From Clostridia bacterium (GTDB lineage: Bacteria > Bacillota > Clostridia > Oscillospirales > CAG-272): a stretch of DNA of 33,113 nucleotides. Made by a program: the position numbers and the translations under genes. Positions 14,965-22,826 of this stretch are shown piece by piece. The stretch lies in contig JAFTQT010000111.1 in assembly GCA_017462615.1 (NCBI GenBank), positions 1 to 33,113 on the forward strand. Reading direction: 5' to 3'. The first letter of the stretch is position 1; each line of letters begins with the position of its first letter. The notes under the pieces are model-generated. The model did no database searches, was not told where the DNA came from, and saw only the letters and a program-made list of their open reading frames with translations.

Positions 14965-16236
14965 TTACACCTCGTTTTCTAAAATTTGTCGGACGCAGTC
15001 AAGGAGATCCCCGCCGCAAAGCTCGGCGTCGAGCCCCACGCCAATGGCGGCGGTGTGGCAGCCGGCGGCGCGTCCTGCCGCCATATCCCGGTCGTCGTCA
15101 CCGATCATCCAGGAGGCGGCAAGCTCGATATGCAGCCGCTCTGCCGCCTGCAGCAGCAGCCCGGGCTTCGGCTTGCGGCAGTCGCAAGCGATCTTCAAAT
15201 GGGGCACCTCCCCCGCAAAGCCCTTATCCGGGTGATGGGGACAGTAAAGGATGCCGTTGACGAAGGCGCCCTCTCTGCCAAGCAGGGTCTCCAGTCGGTC
15301 GTGAATGCGGCGAAGTCCCTCCTCGGTCACCTCACCCCTGGCCACCACGGGCTGATTGGTCACGATCACCACGGGGTACCCCCGTCGGTTCAGCATGCGG
15401 ATGGCCTCTGCAGCACCGGAGCAAAGCTCCAGCTCGTCCGGATGGCGCAGAAAGCCTACGTATTGGTTGACAGTGCCATCACGGTCCAGGAAAAATGCCC
15501 GTTGCGGCAGCAGCAGGCTCTGCCGCGCCACGCGACCGGAGCGGATATCCTCCTCCGCCTCGGCAAAACGGGCGGGCGTGCCCATATCCTTCACGTACTC
15601 CGGGCTGTCGTAGGCGAAAAGCTGTCCTTCGGAAACCAAAGGCCGCAGCACCTCCCGGTCAAGATCGGTCTTTTTCACCTCTGTAAAGCGCTCCAGCACT
15701 CGGGGAGAAAACAAATGCAGCCCCGCATTCACCCGGTTGGGCACGTCGCCCCGCGCCTCGTCGGGGGGCAGAAGGGCAATGGCGCGTCCATCCTCCTCCG
15801 TGCGGATCACGGTGCTGTCATGAGGGTGGTCGTTGGGGTGAGTCAGCACCGTAGCAAGGCCTCCCCGCGCCCTGTGAAAGGCGAGAAAGCGACCAAGATC
15901 CACGTCAAAGAACAGATCGCCGCAAAGCAGCAGAAAATCCTCCCCCGCAAGCGTCTCCCGTAGCAGCGCTAGCGCTCCTGCGGTGCCGAGGGGCGTCTGC
16001 TCCACCACGTAGGAGATCTGTACGCCAAAGGAGGTACCATCCCCGAAATGCGTGCGGATGGCGTCGCCAAGATGGCCAACGACGAGGATGATATCGGTAA
16101 AGCCCTGCCGACGAAGCACGGCGATCTCCCGCTCCAGCACCGGCACGCCCGAAAGGGGCAGCATGGGCTTTGGCAGCTCTCTGCACAGCGACGCAATGCG
16201 GGTACCCTTGCCACCTGCCATAATGACCGTCTTCAC
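14965..16236 (-). CDS. Fusion: heptose 1-phosphate nucleotidyltransferase (HddC-like) plus heptose 1,7-bisphosphate 7-phosphatase (GmhB-like)
   Basis: 423 residues, two enzymes in one chain. Residues 1-225 are a sugar-phosphate nucleotidyltransferase: MAGGKGTRIASL and LPKPMLPLSGVPVLE at the N terminus, LLLCGDLFFDVD near 98. Residues about 245-415 are a HAD phosphatase of the histidinol/heptose type: FFLDRDGTVNQ (nucleophile Asp), VTNQPVVARGE, a zinc loop with CPHHP and CDCRKPKPG, and MIGDDDRDM. GmhB removes the 7-phosphate of heptose bisphosphate; HddC then makes GDP-heptose, as in S-layer glycan synthesis of Gram-positives. The kinase (HddA or HldE) between GmhA and GmhB is not in the window. 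The start is a GTG behind GGGAGGTGAT. It is the first gene of the operon, with a good promoter. Whether GTP or ATP is used is unknown. Confidence 0.9.
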   Translation of the reverse strand: MKTVIMAGGKGTRIASLCRELPKPMLPLSGVPVLEREIAVLRRQGFTDIILVVGHLGDAIRTHFGDGTSFGVQISYVVEQTPLGTAGALALLRETLAGEDFLLLCGDLFFDVDLGRFLAFHRARGGLATVLTHPNDHPHDSTVIRTEEDGRAIALLPPDEARGDVPNRVNAGLHLFSPRVLERFTEVKKTDLDREVLRPLVSEGQLFAYDSPEYVKDMGTPARFAEAEEDIRSGRVARQSLLLPQRAFFLDRDGTVNQYVGFLRHPDELELCSGAAEAIRMLNRRGYPVVIVTNQPVVARGEVTEEGLRRIHDRLETLLGREGAFVNGILYCPHHPDKGFAGEVPHLKIACDCRKPKPGLLLQAAERLHIELAASWMIGDDDRDMAAGRAAGCHTAAIGVGLDAELCGGDLLDCVRQILENEV

Positions 16237-16268
16237 CGTATCACCTCCCGATAGATATAGATAAATAT

Positions 16269-16297
16269 ATTATACACTTTTTACAGCCGTTTGGCAA
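16269..16297 (-). promoter_or_regulatory. Sigma-A promoter of the heptose/glycan operon
   Basis: On the minus strand TTGCCA (16297-16292), a 17-base spacer and a perfect TATAAT (16274-16269) lie 33 bases ahead of the GTG start. No other convincing promoter is seen in the short gaps down to 7120, so the operon probably depends on this one. It is divergent from the lipoprotein promoter at 16367. Confidence 0.78.
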
Positions 16298-16366
16298 GGG
16301 GGTACGTGAATCTTGCGGAGAATTCTTGCTCCTCGTCATACGGTGACCAAAATTTCGCTCCACCTA

Positions 16367-16395
16367 TTGACAAATAATAAATTGTGTGCTATGAT
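16367..16395 (+). promoter_or_regulatory. Sigma-A promoter of the InlB-repeat lipoprotein gene
   Basis: TTGACA (16367-16372), 17 bases, TATGAT (16390-16395), about 29 bases ahead of the ATG and followed by an AGGAGG ribosome site at 16411-16416. The match to consensus is close. Confidence 0.85.
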
Positions 16396-16423
16396 AATAT
16401 AAAACCCACAAGGAGGATCTATC

Positions 16424-17107
16424 ATGAAAAAGCTACTTTGCATGCTGCTGTGCCTGTGCGCCATCCTCACCGCCCCCCTTGCCCTCGCCTCCTGTCAGGG
16501 CACGCCGAAGGAGAAGGACCCCGCCGACTGCAAGCATACCGTTACGTTTATGGTGGATGGGAAGGTCTACACCGTCCTCGGCTACGACGAGCTGCCGGGC
16601 AAGCTGGATATGCCCACCTACCCCGCCAAGGAAAACGCCGCCTTTGCCGGCTGGTATGAGGATGAGGCGGGCACGGAAAAGCCGTTTTCGGACGTGCAAT
16701 GGCTGCGGGACGGCGGTGGACACATCACCGTTTACGCCACCTTTGAAAGAGCCTATCTGGTTCCCATGCGGATCGAGGCCGAGACCTTTCGGGAAAAGAT
16801 CGTAAAGCCCCTTGAAGCCAATGCGCCCTCAAAGGCCCACCGCGACGTGCTGGTGCTGCTGGCACATTTTTCTCTGAAAGCGTACGCCACGGAAGCGAAC
16901 CCCGCCAAAAAGGAAGTGGTTGCTCAGGTCTACCCCATTACGATGGAGAAAAACATTGATATCTATGCGATGAACGTCCCACCCACCGACGAGCTTTTGG
17001 CGGAGCTGGAATCCTACATCAAGAAATACTGCCCCGACTACACCTTTGAGGACCTGGCCGAGGATCATTCTTACGTAGAATATCTGGCGCAGCCCATCGC
17101 CGACTGA
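16424..17107 (+). CDS. Lipoprotein with InlB B-repeat-like (Flg_new) domain, function unknown
   Basis: 227 residues. A short positively charged start and hydrophobic helix lead to a lipobox LASC, so the mature protein would begin at Cys24 and sit on the outer face of the membrane. Residues about 38-107 (TVTFMVDGKVYTV, then FAGWYEDEAGTEKPFSD, then ITVYATFE) fit the Listeria-Bacteroides/InlB B-repeat, usually found in surface proteins as multiple copies; here it is single. The C-terminal part (110-227) is not recognised. It has its own promoter and a terminator after it, so it is monocistronic, and it points away from the glycan operon. A substrate- or wall-binding role is possible but unproven. 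Confidence 0.82.
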   Translation: MKKLLCMLLCLCAILTAPLALASCQGTPKEKDPADCKHTVTFMVDGKVYTVLGYDELPGKLDMPTYPAKENAAFAGWYEDEAGTEKPFSDVQWLRDGGGHITVYATFERAYLVPMRIEAETFREKIVKPLEANAPSKAHRDVLVLLAHFSLKAYATEANPAKKEVVAQVYPITMEKNIDIYAMNVPPTDELLAELESYIKKYCPDYTFEDLAEDHSYVEYLAQPIAD

Positions 17108-17125
17108 TGGCCGCTTTATCCCAGT

Positions 17126-17173
17126 AAAAAATCCGCATATCCCACCCCGTTTGGGGGGATATGCGGATTTTTT
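17126..17173. terminator. Bidirectional intrinsic terminator between the lipoprotein gene and proB
   Basis: A 13-bp perfect outer stem (17131-17143 with 17156-17168) is extended inward by C4/G pairs around a GTTT loop. An A6 run precedes it and a T6 run follows (17168-17173), so it suits both convergent genes. The right T-run abuts the proB stop codon. Confidence 0.9.
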
Positions 17174-17955
17174 CATTTCGCGGCGAAGTACGTGCCCACG
17201 GGCTTACCGTCCAGAAGATCGTAGAGAATGTGGGGATCCTTGCCATTGAGAATGAACATGGGGATCCCGGCCTCGAACACGATACGGGCGGCGGTAAGCT
17301 TGGTGGCCATACCACCGGTGCCGCGCTCGGTGCCCGCGCCGCCCGCCATGGCCAGCAGCGCGTCGTCGATGGCCTCTACCCGCTCGATGAGCCTTGCATC
17401 GGCGTGCTTCCGGGGGTCCTTGTCATAGAGGCCGTCCACGTCGGAAAGGTTGATCAGCAGATCCGCGTGGGTGACCAGCGCCACGTAGGCGGAAAGGGTA
17501 TCGTTGCCGCCGAAATTCAACTCCTCGGTGGAAATGGAGTCGTTTTCGTTGACGATGGGGATGCACTTCATTTGCAAAAGGGTGTTGAAGGTATCCTCTG
17601 CCGCCGCGCGGCGCACCGGATTGTCGATCACGTCCTTGGTCAGCAGGATCTGCGCCACGTTGTGGCCGTAATCCGCAAAAAAGCGGGAGTAGAGCTTCAT
17701 CAGCTCACTTTGACCCACGGCGGCCATGGCCTGCTTTTCTCTGGTGCAGGTGGGGCGATGAGTGCCCAGACGCGCCACGCCGGCGCTGACAGCACCGGAG
17801 GAGACCAGCACCACCTCCTTGCCTGCGTTCTTGAAGTCCGAAAGGGTCTTGACCAGTGCCTCAATGCGTCTTAAATTCAGATGCCCCTCGTCGTGGGTAA
17901 GGGTAGACGTGCCGATTTTGACCACAATTCTGTGGCAATTTGAAATTTTGAACAT
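17173..17955 (-). CDS. proB: Glutamate 5-kinase, kinase domain only
   Basis: First enzyme of proline synthesis: phosphorylates glutamate to glutamyl 5-phosphate. The amino-acid-kinase fold is complete: VVKIGTSTLT near residue 10, VLVSSGAVSAG near 47, PIVNENDSIS with the glutamate-binding Asn/Asp, and the ATP-site segment RGTGGMATKLTAA. The 260-residue length shows that the C-terminal PUA domain of the roughly 370-residue enzymes is absent; short forms exist in Firmicutes and other phyla. I chose the ATG at 17955 (MFKISNCHRIVVKIG); a longer opening to 18156 runs across the promoter. No proA or proC is in the window, so proB is alone here. Its promoter faces that of zapA across a palindrome. 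Confidence 0.94.
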   Translation of the reverse strand: MFKISNCHRIVVKIGTSTLTHDEGHLNLRRIEALVKTLSDFKNAGKEVVLVSSGAVSAGVARLGTHRPTCTREKQAMAAVGQSELMKLYSRFFADYGHNVAQILLTKDVIDNPVRRAAAEDTFNTLLQMKCIPIVNENDSISTEELNFGGNDTLSAYVALVTHADLLINLSDVDGLYDKDPRKHADARLIERVEAIDDALLAMAGGAGTERGTGGMATKLTAARIVFEAGIPMFILNGKDPHILYDLLDGKPVGTYFAAK

Positions 17956-17983
17956 AATTTTTTCATATTCCTTAAAAAAGTAT

Positions 17984-18012
17984 TTGAAAAATTCCGCATT
18001 ATGCGTTATAAT
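17984..18012 (+). promoter_or_regulatory. Sigma-A promoter of zapA, -10 box inside a palindrome
   Basis: TTGAAA (17984-17989), 17 bases, TATAAT (18007-18012). The predicted start is near 18019, leaving a leader of about 58 bases to the ATG at 18077. The -10 box lies in the left arm of the perfect inverted repeat 18002-18035. Confidence 0.82.
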
Positions 18013-18035
18013 AGAGGTGTATCTATTATAACGCA
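18002..18035. repeat. Perfect 14-bp inverted repeat carrying two facing -10 boxes
   Basis: The arm at 18002-18015 (TGCGTTATAATAGA) is exactly complementary to 18022-18035, with a 6-base spacer GGTGTA. Each arm holds a TATAAT read inward. It could be an operator or a product of promoter symmetry. Confidence 0.9.
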
Positions 18036-18053
18036 AAATTTCTCTGATTGCAA
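18025..18053 (-). promoter_or_regulatory. Sigma-A promoter of proB, facing the zapA promoter
   Basis: On the minus strand TTGCAA (18053-18048), 17 bases, TATAAT (18030-18025). The predicted start is near 18018, next to the predicted zapA start but on the other strand, so two polymerases could not occupy both promoters at once. Confidence 0.75.
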
Positions 18054-18076
18054 GAGGTTTTTTGAAGGAGGCTTTT

Positions 18077-18742
18077 ATGAGACAGAAATACGCCATTACC
18101 GTCGCCGATATCGAAATGAATATCATCTGTGACGAATCCCAGGAGGTCGTGGACAAGGCGGTTTCCGAGCTGGACCGTCAGATCGCCACCCTCTGCTCCA
18201 GCGCGGGACATTCCTGCACCCGTACCGAGGCGGCCCTGCTTTCCGCTCTCGACTACAGCACCCAATGCATGCACCTGCGCACCCGCGTGGACGAGCTGCA
18301 GAATTTTGTGGACAACGCCGATCCTACCGGCGACTCCTACGCTGCCAATCTCCTGCGGGGTGAGAACGAGATCCTCCGCGCCGAGCTGCAGGTGCAAAAG
18401 GGCACCAACGACGCGCTGCTGCAGGATAACGCCGCGCTCTTTCAGCTGAACGCCAAGCTCACCAAGCAAAACGCCGAGGCCAACGCCAGAGCCGACCGGA
18501 TGCACGACCAGGTGCTTTCCATCCTCACCGAGGTGCGGGAGCTGCGCGAAAAGCTGGCTTCTCTCTGCGTGGACACCAGAGAGCCCTCCGCCACCTACAC
18601 CGCCGAGGAGCCCAAGCCCGAGGTGGAGCTGACCCCCGAGGAGGTGGCCCTCAACCAGAAATACAGCCAGCTTGACGTGGAGGGGGTCCTGCAGGACGTG
18701 CCCAAGGGCACCGTTCCCACCCCCGCTGCGGAAAACGACTGA
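18077..18742 (+). CDS. zapA: Cell division protein ZapA family, long form
   Basis: 221 residues from the ATG at 18077, which has AAGGAGG six bases upstream; the frame opens 15 bases earlier but through the ribosome site. The N-terminal 85 residues are ZapA-like: YAITVADIEMNIICDESQE, the paired helices with VDKAVSELDRQIATLCS and EAALLSALDYSTQ. ZapA bundles FtsZ filaments at midcell. Beyond this the protein has a coiled-coil extension (about 90-165) and an acidic, Pro/Glu-rich tail, so it is about twice the size of classical ZapA; long forms are known in Clostridia. It is followed after 8 bases by a U32 peptidase, a frequent neighbour in this class. Confidence 0.88.
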   Translation: MRQKYAITVADIEMNIICDESQEVVDKAVSELDRQIATLCSSAGHSCTRTEAALLSALDYSTQCMHLRTRVDELQNFVDNADPTGDSYAANLLRGENEILRAELQVQKGTNDALLQDNAALFQLNAKLTKQNAEANARADRMHDQVLSILTEVRELREKLASLCVDTREPSATYTAEEPKPEVELTPEEVALNQKYSQLDVEGVLQDVPKGTVPTPAAEND

Positions 18743-18750
18743 TCCTTGCT

Positions 18751-20745
18751 ATGACAAAGCAACATAAGCTGCCGGAGCTGCTTGCCCCCGCCGGCTCTCC
18801 CGAAGCGCTCCGCGCCGCCATTGAGGGCGGCGCGGACGCCGTCTATTTCGGGGGCTCTGCCTTCAATGCCCGTATGCGGGCGCAGAATTTCAGCGGTGAA
18901 GCGATGGCGGAAAATATCGATCTGTGCCACCGCTACGGCCTGAAGGCCTACGTGACGCTGAATACACTCTGCACCGACAGAGAGCTGCCCGCCTTTTTGG
19001 CCAGCGCCGCCGAGGCCCTGAACGCCGGGGCGGACGCCCTCATTGTGGCCGATCTGGGTGCGGCTACCGCCATTCATCAGCATTTTCCGAGGGCGGAGCT
19101 CCACGCCAGCACACAGGCCTGCGGTCACAGCATCAGCGCGGCGCGGGAGCTTTCCAAATTGGGCTTCACGCGCATGGTGCTGGCAAGAGAGGTAGATGCC
19201 GAAAATATGCGCCGGTTCGTGGCGGAATGTGGCCTCGAAACCGAGGTGTTCATCCACGGCGCGCTCTGCGTTTCCCATTCCGGTCAATGCCTCTTCTCCT
19301 CCCTTGTGGGAGGGCGCAGCGGCAACAGAGGCGAGTGCGCCCAGCCCTGCCGCCTGCCCGACGCCCGGGGGAAATATCCCCTTTCGCTGAAGGATCTTTC
19401 CCTCGCCCGCCACATCCCCGCCCTTATGGATATGGGCGTTTGCTCCTTGAAGATCGAGGGGCGGCTGAAGTCTCCCGAATACGTGCGGGACGTGACTCGC
19501 ATCTTCCGCACCCTGTTGGACGAGGGACGGGGGGCTACCGACGGCGAAATGCGCCGCTTGGCAGCTATTTTCTCCCGCGGGGGCTTTACCGACGGCTATT
19601 TTACCAAAAAAATTGACCACGACATGATGGGCGTGCGCTCTGAGCAGAACAAGGCGGAGAGCAGCACCGGGGCACCCTTTACGGGCATCAGCCGCAGGAT
19701 CCCGCTGGATATGCGCTTCACCATGCAGGCAGGCGCGCCCATTTCCCTTTCCGTCACAGCCGGCGGAAAAACCGCTACCATTTTGGGGGATATGCCGGAA
19801 ACAGCCCGTACCGCCCCCATGGACAGAGCAGCGGTGGAGCGCTGCCTCACAAAGCTCGGCGGTACCCCCTACCGGCTGCAGTCTCTTGATACAAGCCTGG
19901 ATGCCGGGCTGATGGTGCCGGTTTCCCGTCTGAACGCCCTGCGTCGGGCGGCCTTGGACGCACTGCTGCCCGAAAAGTGCGCCGTCACGGCACCCACCAC
20001 CCTCACGCTGCAAGCGGAGGGTGCCCGCGCCACTGCTCCCACCGCCCGTTTTCAACGACCGGAACAGATCACTCTCGCCGCCATGCGTTATTTTGAGCAT
20101 CTTTATTTGCCCCTTGATCGCTATACCCCCGCCGCAGACGGCGTGGTGCTGCCCCCCGTGATCCTGGATGATGAGGTGGAGGGCGTGCGACAGCAGCTGC
20201 AAAAAGCGGCTGCAGCAGATGCCAAGCACGCGCTGGTGGGCAATCTCGGCCACCTGGCGTTGGCAAGAGAGGCGGGGCTCGTTCCCCACGGCGACTTTCG
20301 ATTGAACGTGACCAACACCGCCGCGCTACAGACGCTTCTTTCCTTGGGCTTTGCAGACGTGCTCCTTTCGCCGGAGCTGACGCTGCCGCAGCTCCGGGAT
20401 ATCCATGGTGCCACGGACGCCATCGTTTACGGCCGCGTGCCGCTGATGGTGCTGGAAAAGTGCGTCGGAACGGAGGTTGGCTCCTGCAAGGCTTGCGCGG
20501 AGGATAAAAACCAATTAGTGGACAGACGGGGCGAAAAATTCCCTATCTTACGCCTCCCGCCCCACCGTTCTCTCATTCTCAACAGCCGCCCCACGGTGAT
20601 GAGCGATAAAAAAGAGGAGCTGCAGCGGGCGGGGCTCGTGGGCGGCCATTTCCTCTTTACACTGGAAAGCCCCCGGGAGGTGGACGCGGTCATTTCCGCT
20701 TACCAAAAGGGCACGCCCCTTGCGGGTGCCGTGCGCAGAATATGA
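18751..20745 (+). CDS. U32 family peptidase with C-terminal DUF3656-type extension
   Basis: 664 residues. It opens LPELLAPAGSPEALRAAIEGG, followed by GADAVYFGG, typical of the U32 TIM-barrel. The family signature EVFIHGALCVSHSGQC is at about residue 164, then GGRSGNRGECAQPCR with further cysteines that hold a probable Fe-S site, and SLKDLSLARHIPALMDMGVCSLKIEGRLKSPEYV. The second half contains the collagenase-like and DUF3656 regions and a C-terminal CKACAEDKN/ILNSRPT part. Some U32 members (RlhA, TrhP, UbiU/V) catalyse RNA or quinone hydroxylation rather than proteolysis, so the peptidase name is a family label; RlhA-like 23S rRNA hydroxylation is a candidate. It is co-transcribed with zapA and likely with the SGNH gene behind it. 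Confidence 0.92.
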   Translation: MTKQHKLPELLAPAGSPEALRAAIEGGADAVYFGGSAFNARMRAQNFSGEAMAENIDLCHRYGLKAYVTLNTLCTDRELPAFLASAAEALNAGADALIVADLGAATAIHQHFPRAELHASTQACGHSISAARELSKLGFTRMVLAREVDAENMRRFVAECGLETEVFIHGALCVSHSGQCLFSSLVGGRSGNRGECAQPCRLPDARGKYPLSLKDLSLARHIPALMDMGVCSLKIEGRLKSPEYVRDVTRIFRTLLDEGRGATDGEMRRLAAIFSRGGFTDGYFTKKIDHDMMGVRSEQNKAESSTGAPFTGISRRIPLDMRFTMQAGAPISLSVTAGGKTATILGDMPETARTAPMDRAAVERCLTKLGGTPYRLQSLDTSLDAGLMVPVSRLNALRRAALDALLPEKCAVTAPTTLTLQAEGARATAPTARFQRPEQITLAAMRYFEHLYLPLDRYTPAADGVVLPPVILDDEVEGVRQQLQKAAAADAKHALVGNLGHLALAREAGLVPHGDFRLNVTNTAALQTLLSLGFADVLLSPELTLPQLRDIHGATDAIVYGRVPLMVLEKCVGTEVGSCKACAEDKNQLVDRRGEKFPILRLPPHRSLILNSRPTVMSDKKEELQRAGLVGGHFLFTLESPREVDAVISAYQKGTPLAGAVRRI

Positions 20746-20766
20746 GCAACGCGACAGGACGACATC

Positions 20767-21408
20767 ATGCAAAACGATATGTTATACGGCAAAACGCTTG
20801 TTGCCCTCGGTGATTCCCTCATTTACGGCAACAAGCTGGGCAACGCCGTCACCTGGCCCAACCTCTTAGGGGCAAAATGTGGCATGACGGTACACAATTT
20901 CGGCCAAAACGGCAACCCCATTGCCCAGCCGGAGGAGGCCTCCTCCGTGCCCATGTGCATCCGCTACGCCGAAATGCCCGATGAAGCCGACTACGTGGTA
21001 GTGCTTGGTGGTGCCAACGACAAACGCCTGCACGTGCCTTTGGGTGAAAACGACAGCCGCGATATTCATACCTTCAAGGGGGCGCTGAACGTGCTGATCG
21101 AGGGTCTCACCGCCAAATATCCCAAGGCGAAGATCCTGTTTATGACCAATTATAACCGTTACCCCTCCAAGAATCGCCACGGCCTTTCGGATATCGATTA
21201 CGTGACCGCCATGGAGGAGATTTGCGCGATCTGGGCGATCCCCTGCTTCAACAATTACAAAAACAGCGGGATCTCCTTTCAAAACAAAAATCACGTGGCC
21301 TGGATCGATGAAGGTGTTGCCCTCGGCATCGGAGAAAACCACCATTTCTCGGCGGAGGGCTACCTGTGGCTTCTGCCCAAGTACGAGGCTCTGCTGAGGA
21401 GCTTGTAA
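20767..21408 (+). CDS. SGNH/GDSL hydrolase-like protein
   Basis: 213 residues, cytosolic as no signal peptide is seen. Block I is LVALGDSLIYG with the nucleophile Ser at residue 17; the block III Asn is in VLGGANDKR; the C-terminal block reads GENHHFSAEGYLWL with the catalytic His. In this last block the usual Asp of DxxH is replaced by Glu, so the triad may be Ser-His-Glu or the Asp may be dispensable. The central part has the FMTNYNRYP segment. SGNH enzymes are esterases, lipases or sugar deacetylases; the substrate here cannot be predicted. It starts 21 bases after the U32 gene and is followed by a long perfect hairpin. Confidence 0.85.
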   Translation: MQNDMLYGKTLVALGDSLIYGNKLGNAVTWPNLLGAKCGMTVHNFGQNGNPIAQPEEASSVPMCIRYAEMPDEADYVVVLGGANDKRLHVPLGENDSRDIHTFKGALNVLIEGLTAKYPKAKILFMTNYNRYPSKNRHGLSDIDYVTAMEEICAIWAIPCFNNYKNSGISFQNKNHVAWIDEGVALGIGENHHFSAEGYLWLLPKYEALLRSL

Positions 21409-21414
21409 CAGGTA

Positions 21415-21457
21415 AAAGAGAGGAGAGGTGCTTTTGCAAAGCACCTCTCCTCTCTTT
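21415..21457. terminator. Long perfect hairpin, probable transcription end between convergent genes
   Basis: A 20-bp perfect stem (21415-21434 with 21438-21457, loop TGC) ends in AAAG/CTTT. It lies 7 bases after the SGNH stop codon and 56 bases from the end of the convergent lipoprotein gene. The final T-run is only three bases, so it is either a weak bidirectional terminator or an RNA-stability hairpin. Confidence 0.72.
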
Positions 21458-21512
21458 CGTTTGTCTGCGACAAACGACCCCTTCCACAAAGCCTTTGGAA
21501 AAAGGAGATTAT

Positions 21513-22541
21513 TCAACTATCTTGAGGAACCGCCTGAACAGCGCTGACTCGATAAAGCTGGCATGCGGCACCGTCCGAGAGCCTGCACATGGGCAGGTCA
21601 GCAAAATATCCGTCATAGTAAAAAACGACAACGGTATCGCCCACCCGGTGTTCGAGCGAAACATCCCCAAGGAGATAGTAGCCCTCCTTCCCCTCCAGGC
21701 GGAGGTAGCCGTCCTTTATCTCCGTGATGGTACCGCTCTCGTCGCCGGTGCGGTAGGCAAAGCCATCCTCCCCCCGCTTTGCATCGTCCGCAAGATCAAT
21801 ACCAAAATCGTCTAAGAAATCCGCGCCTGCATGTACGTACCACTGCCCCTGATAGCGATAAAGCTGCAGCGCCATCTCGGTTTCCATTATCTCCTCGGAT
21901 ATGGCATAGGTGCCGTTGTAGATCACCTGCAGATCGGCAATGGCGTAGGTGGTATAGCTTTCCATCTCGGCAAGGGGAACGAAATCGGAGAGAGAATCTG
22001 ATTCGTAGTGGCTCTCCATCTCGGCTCTTGCCTCGGCATCGTTCACGCGACGGCCCGCAACCTTGAAGCGCACCTCTACACTTTCTGCAGGAACGATAAA
22101 GGTATCAGTCACCACTTTGCTGACTCCGGTGACGATCTCCTCCTTGGTGTGCTTGGTGATGCCGTCGCCAAATACACAATCCTGCGCGTAGGCCTCCGGA
22201 TACAGATTCCAATGCAGGGCATAATCAAAGCTGTAAAGTGAAGCAATGTACTGACCGACCACCGCCGCCAGCTCCTCTTCCTCGGGAATGAAGTCCGCTG
22301 CAGCAGACAGGGCTTGAAGCTCGGCAGTATCGACGGCGGTGTAATCCGCCTTTACCGTGTATTTGCGCCCCTCCATCCCCACCAGCTCCCATGTGAGGAT
22401 GCCGTTTTCATAGGAAATGAAGGTGCGGACCTTCGGATCCTTATCGGGTTTTTTGCAAGCGGTCAAAAAAGTCGCGGACAGAATCAATAGGCAAAGCACC
22501 AAGGGGATCATCCGACTGTAGTTTCGTTTTGTGTTACTCAT
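21513..22541 (-). CDS. Lipoprotein of unknown function
   Basis: 342 residues. A basic start, a hydrophobic helix (about 11-26) and the lipobox LTAC predict lipidation at Cys29. Residues about 35-65 resemble a small beta domain (ISYENGILTWELVG). A central region (about 75-240) alternates helices and strands with a WNLYPEAYAQDC segment, reminiscent of an NTF2-like fold but without a clear match. The last 70 residues form a beta-rich domain (SGTITEIKDGYLRLEG, VGDTVVVFYY), similar in style to an OB fold. I do not recognise the family. It has its own promoter and ribosome site (AAAGGAG) and appears monocistronic. Confidence 0.78.
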   Translation of the reverse strand: MSNTKRNYSRMIPLVLCLLILSATFLTACKKPDKDPKVRTFISYENGILTWELVGMEGRKYTVKADYTAVDTAELQALSAAADFIPEEEELAAVVGQYIASLYSFDYALHWNLYPEAYAQDCVFGDGITKHTKEEIVTGVSKVVTDTFIVPAESVEVRFKVAGRRVNDAEARAEMESHYESDSLSDFVPLAEMESYTTYAIADLQVIYNGTYAISEEIMETEMALQLYRYQGQWYVHAGADFLDDFGIDLADDAKRGEDGFAYRTGDESGTITEIKDGYLRLEGKEGYYLLGDVSLEHRVGDTVVVFYYDGYFADLPMCRLSDGAACQLYRVSAVQAVPQDS

Positions 22542-22582
22542 ATTCGTTCTCCTTTCGTTTTTTAGGCCGTGCCTGTAGATTC

Positions 22583-22611
22583 ATATTACCATATTATCTC
22601 TGTTTTGTCAA
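22583..22611 (-). promoter_or_regulatory. Sigma-A promoter of the lipoprotein gene ending at 21513
   Basis: On the minus strand TTGACA (22611-22606), 17 bases, TAATAT (22588-22583), 42 bases ahead of the ATG at 22541. Confidence 0.82.
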
Positions 22612-22631
22612 GCACGCCCCGTCCGCCGTAA

Positions 22632-22780
22632 ACACCCCCTCCCCCCTTTTTCCAGGTTTTCGGGGGGGAGGGTGTGAATTTTTTGCCCGAAGGGCAAAAA
22701 AGAAGAGCTGCGTCATTTGATGCAGAAGGCGTGCTCTCGGCACGATAGGCGTATGCCATACGTTGCGTGCCGAGAGCGCG
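22632..22780. repeat. Intergenic run of three hairpins
   Basis: The 391-base gap between the lipoprotein and SDR genes has no coding frame I trust. It holds a C-rich/G-rich inverted repeat (22632-22675), a symmetrical hairpin with T6GCCC and GGGCA6 arms and a GAA loop (22679-22701), and a 15-bp stem with one G-T pair (22730-22744 with 22766-22780) whose 21-base loop contains a second small stem (CGTAT-GCC-ATACG). Function is unknown. Confidence 0.7.
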
Positions 22781-22826
22781 TCTAAAAAACACACATAAAA
22801 ATCGAAATTCCAGGGAATTTCTACCT

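Noticed and set aside
17173-17955. proB considered truncated by a frameshift
   Set aside because: The kinase domain ends cleanly just before a strong terminator, and PUA-less glutamate kinases are known; no PUA sequence is found in other frames downstream.
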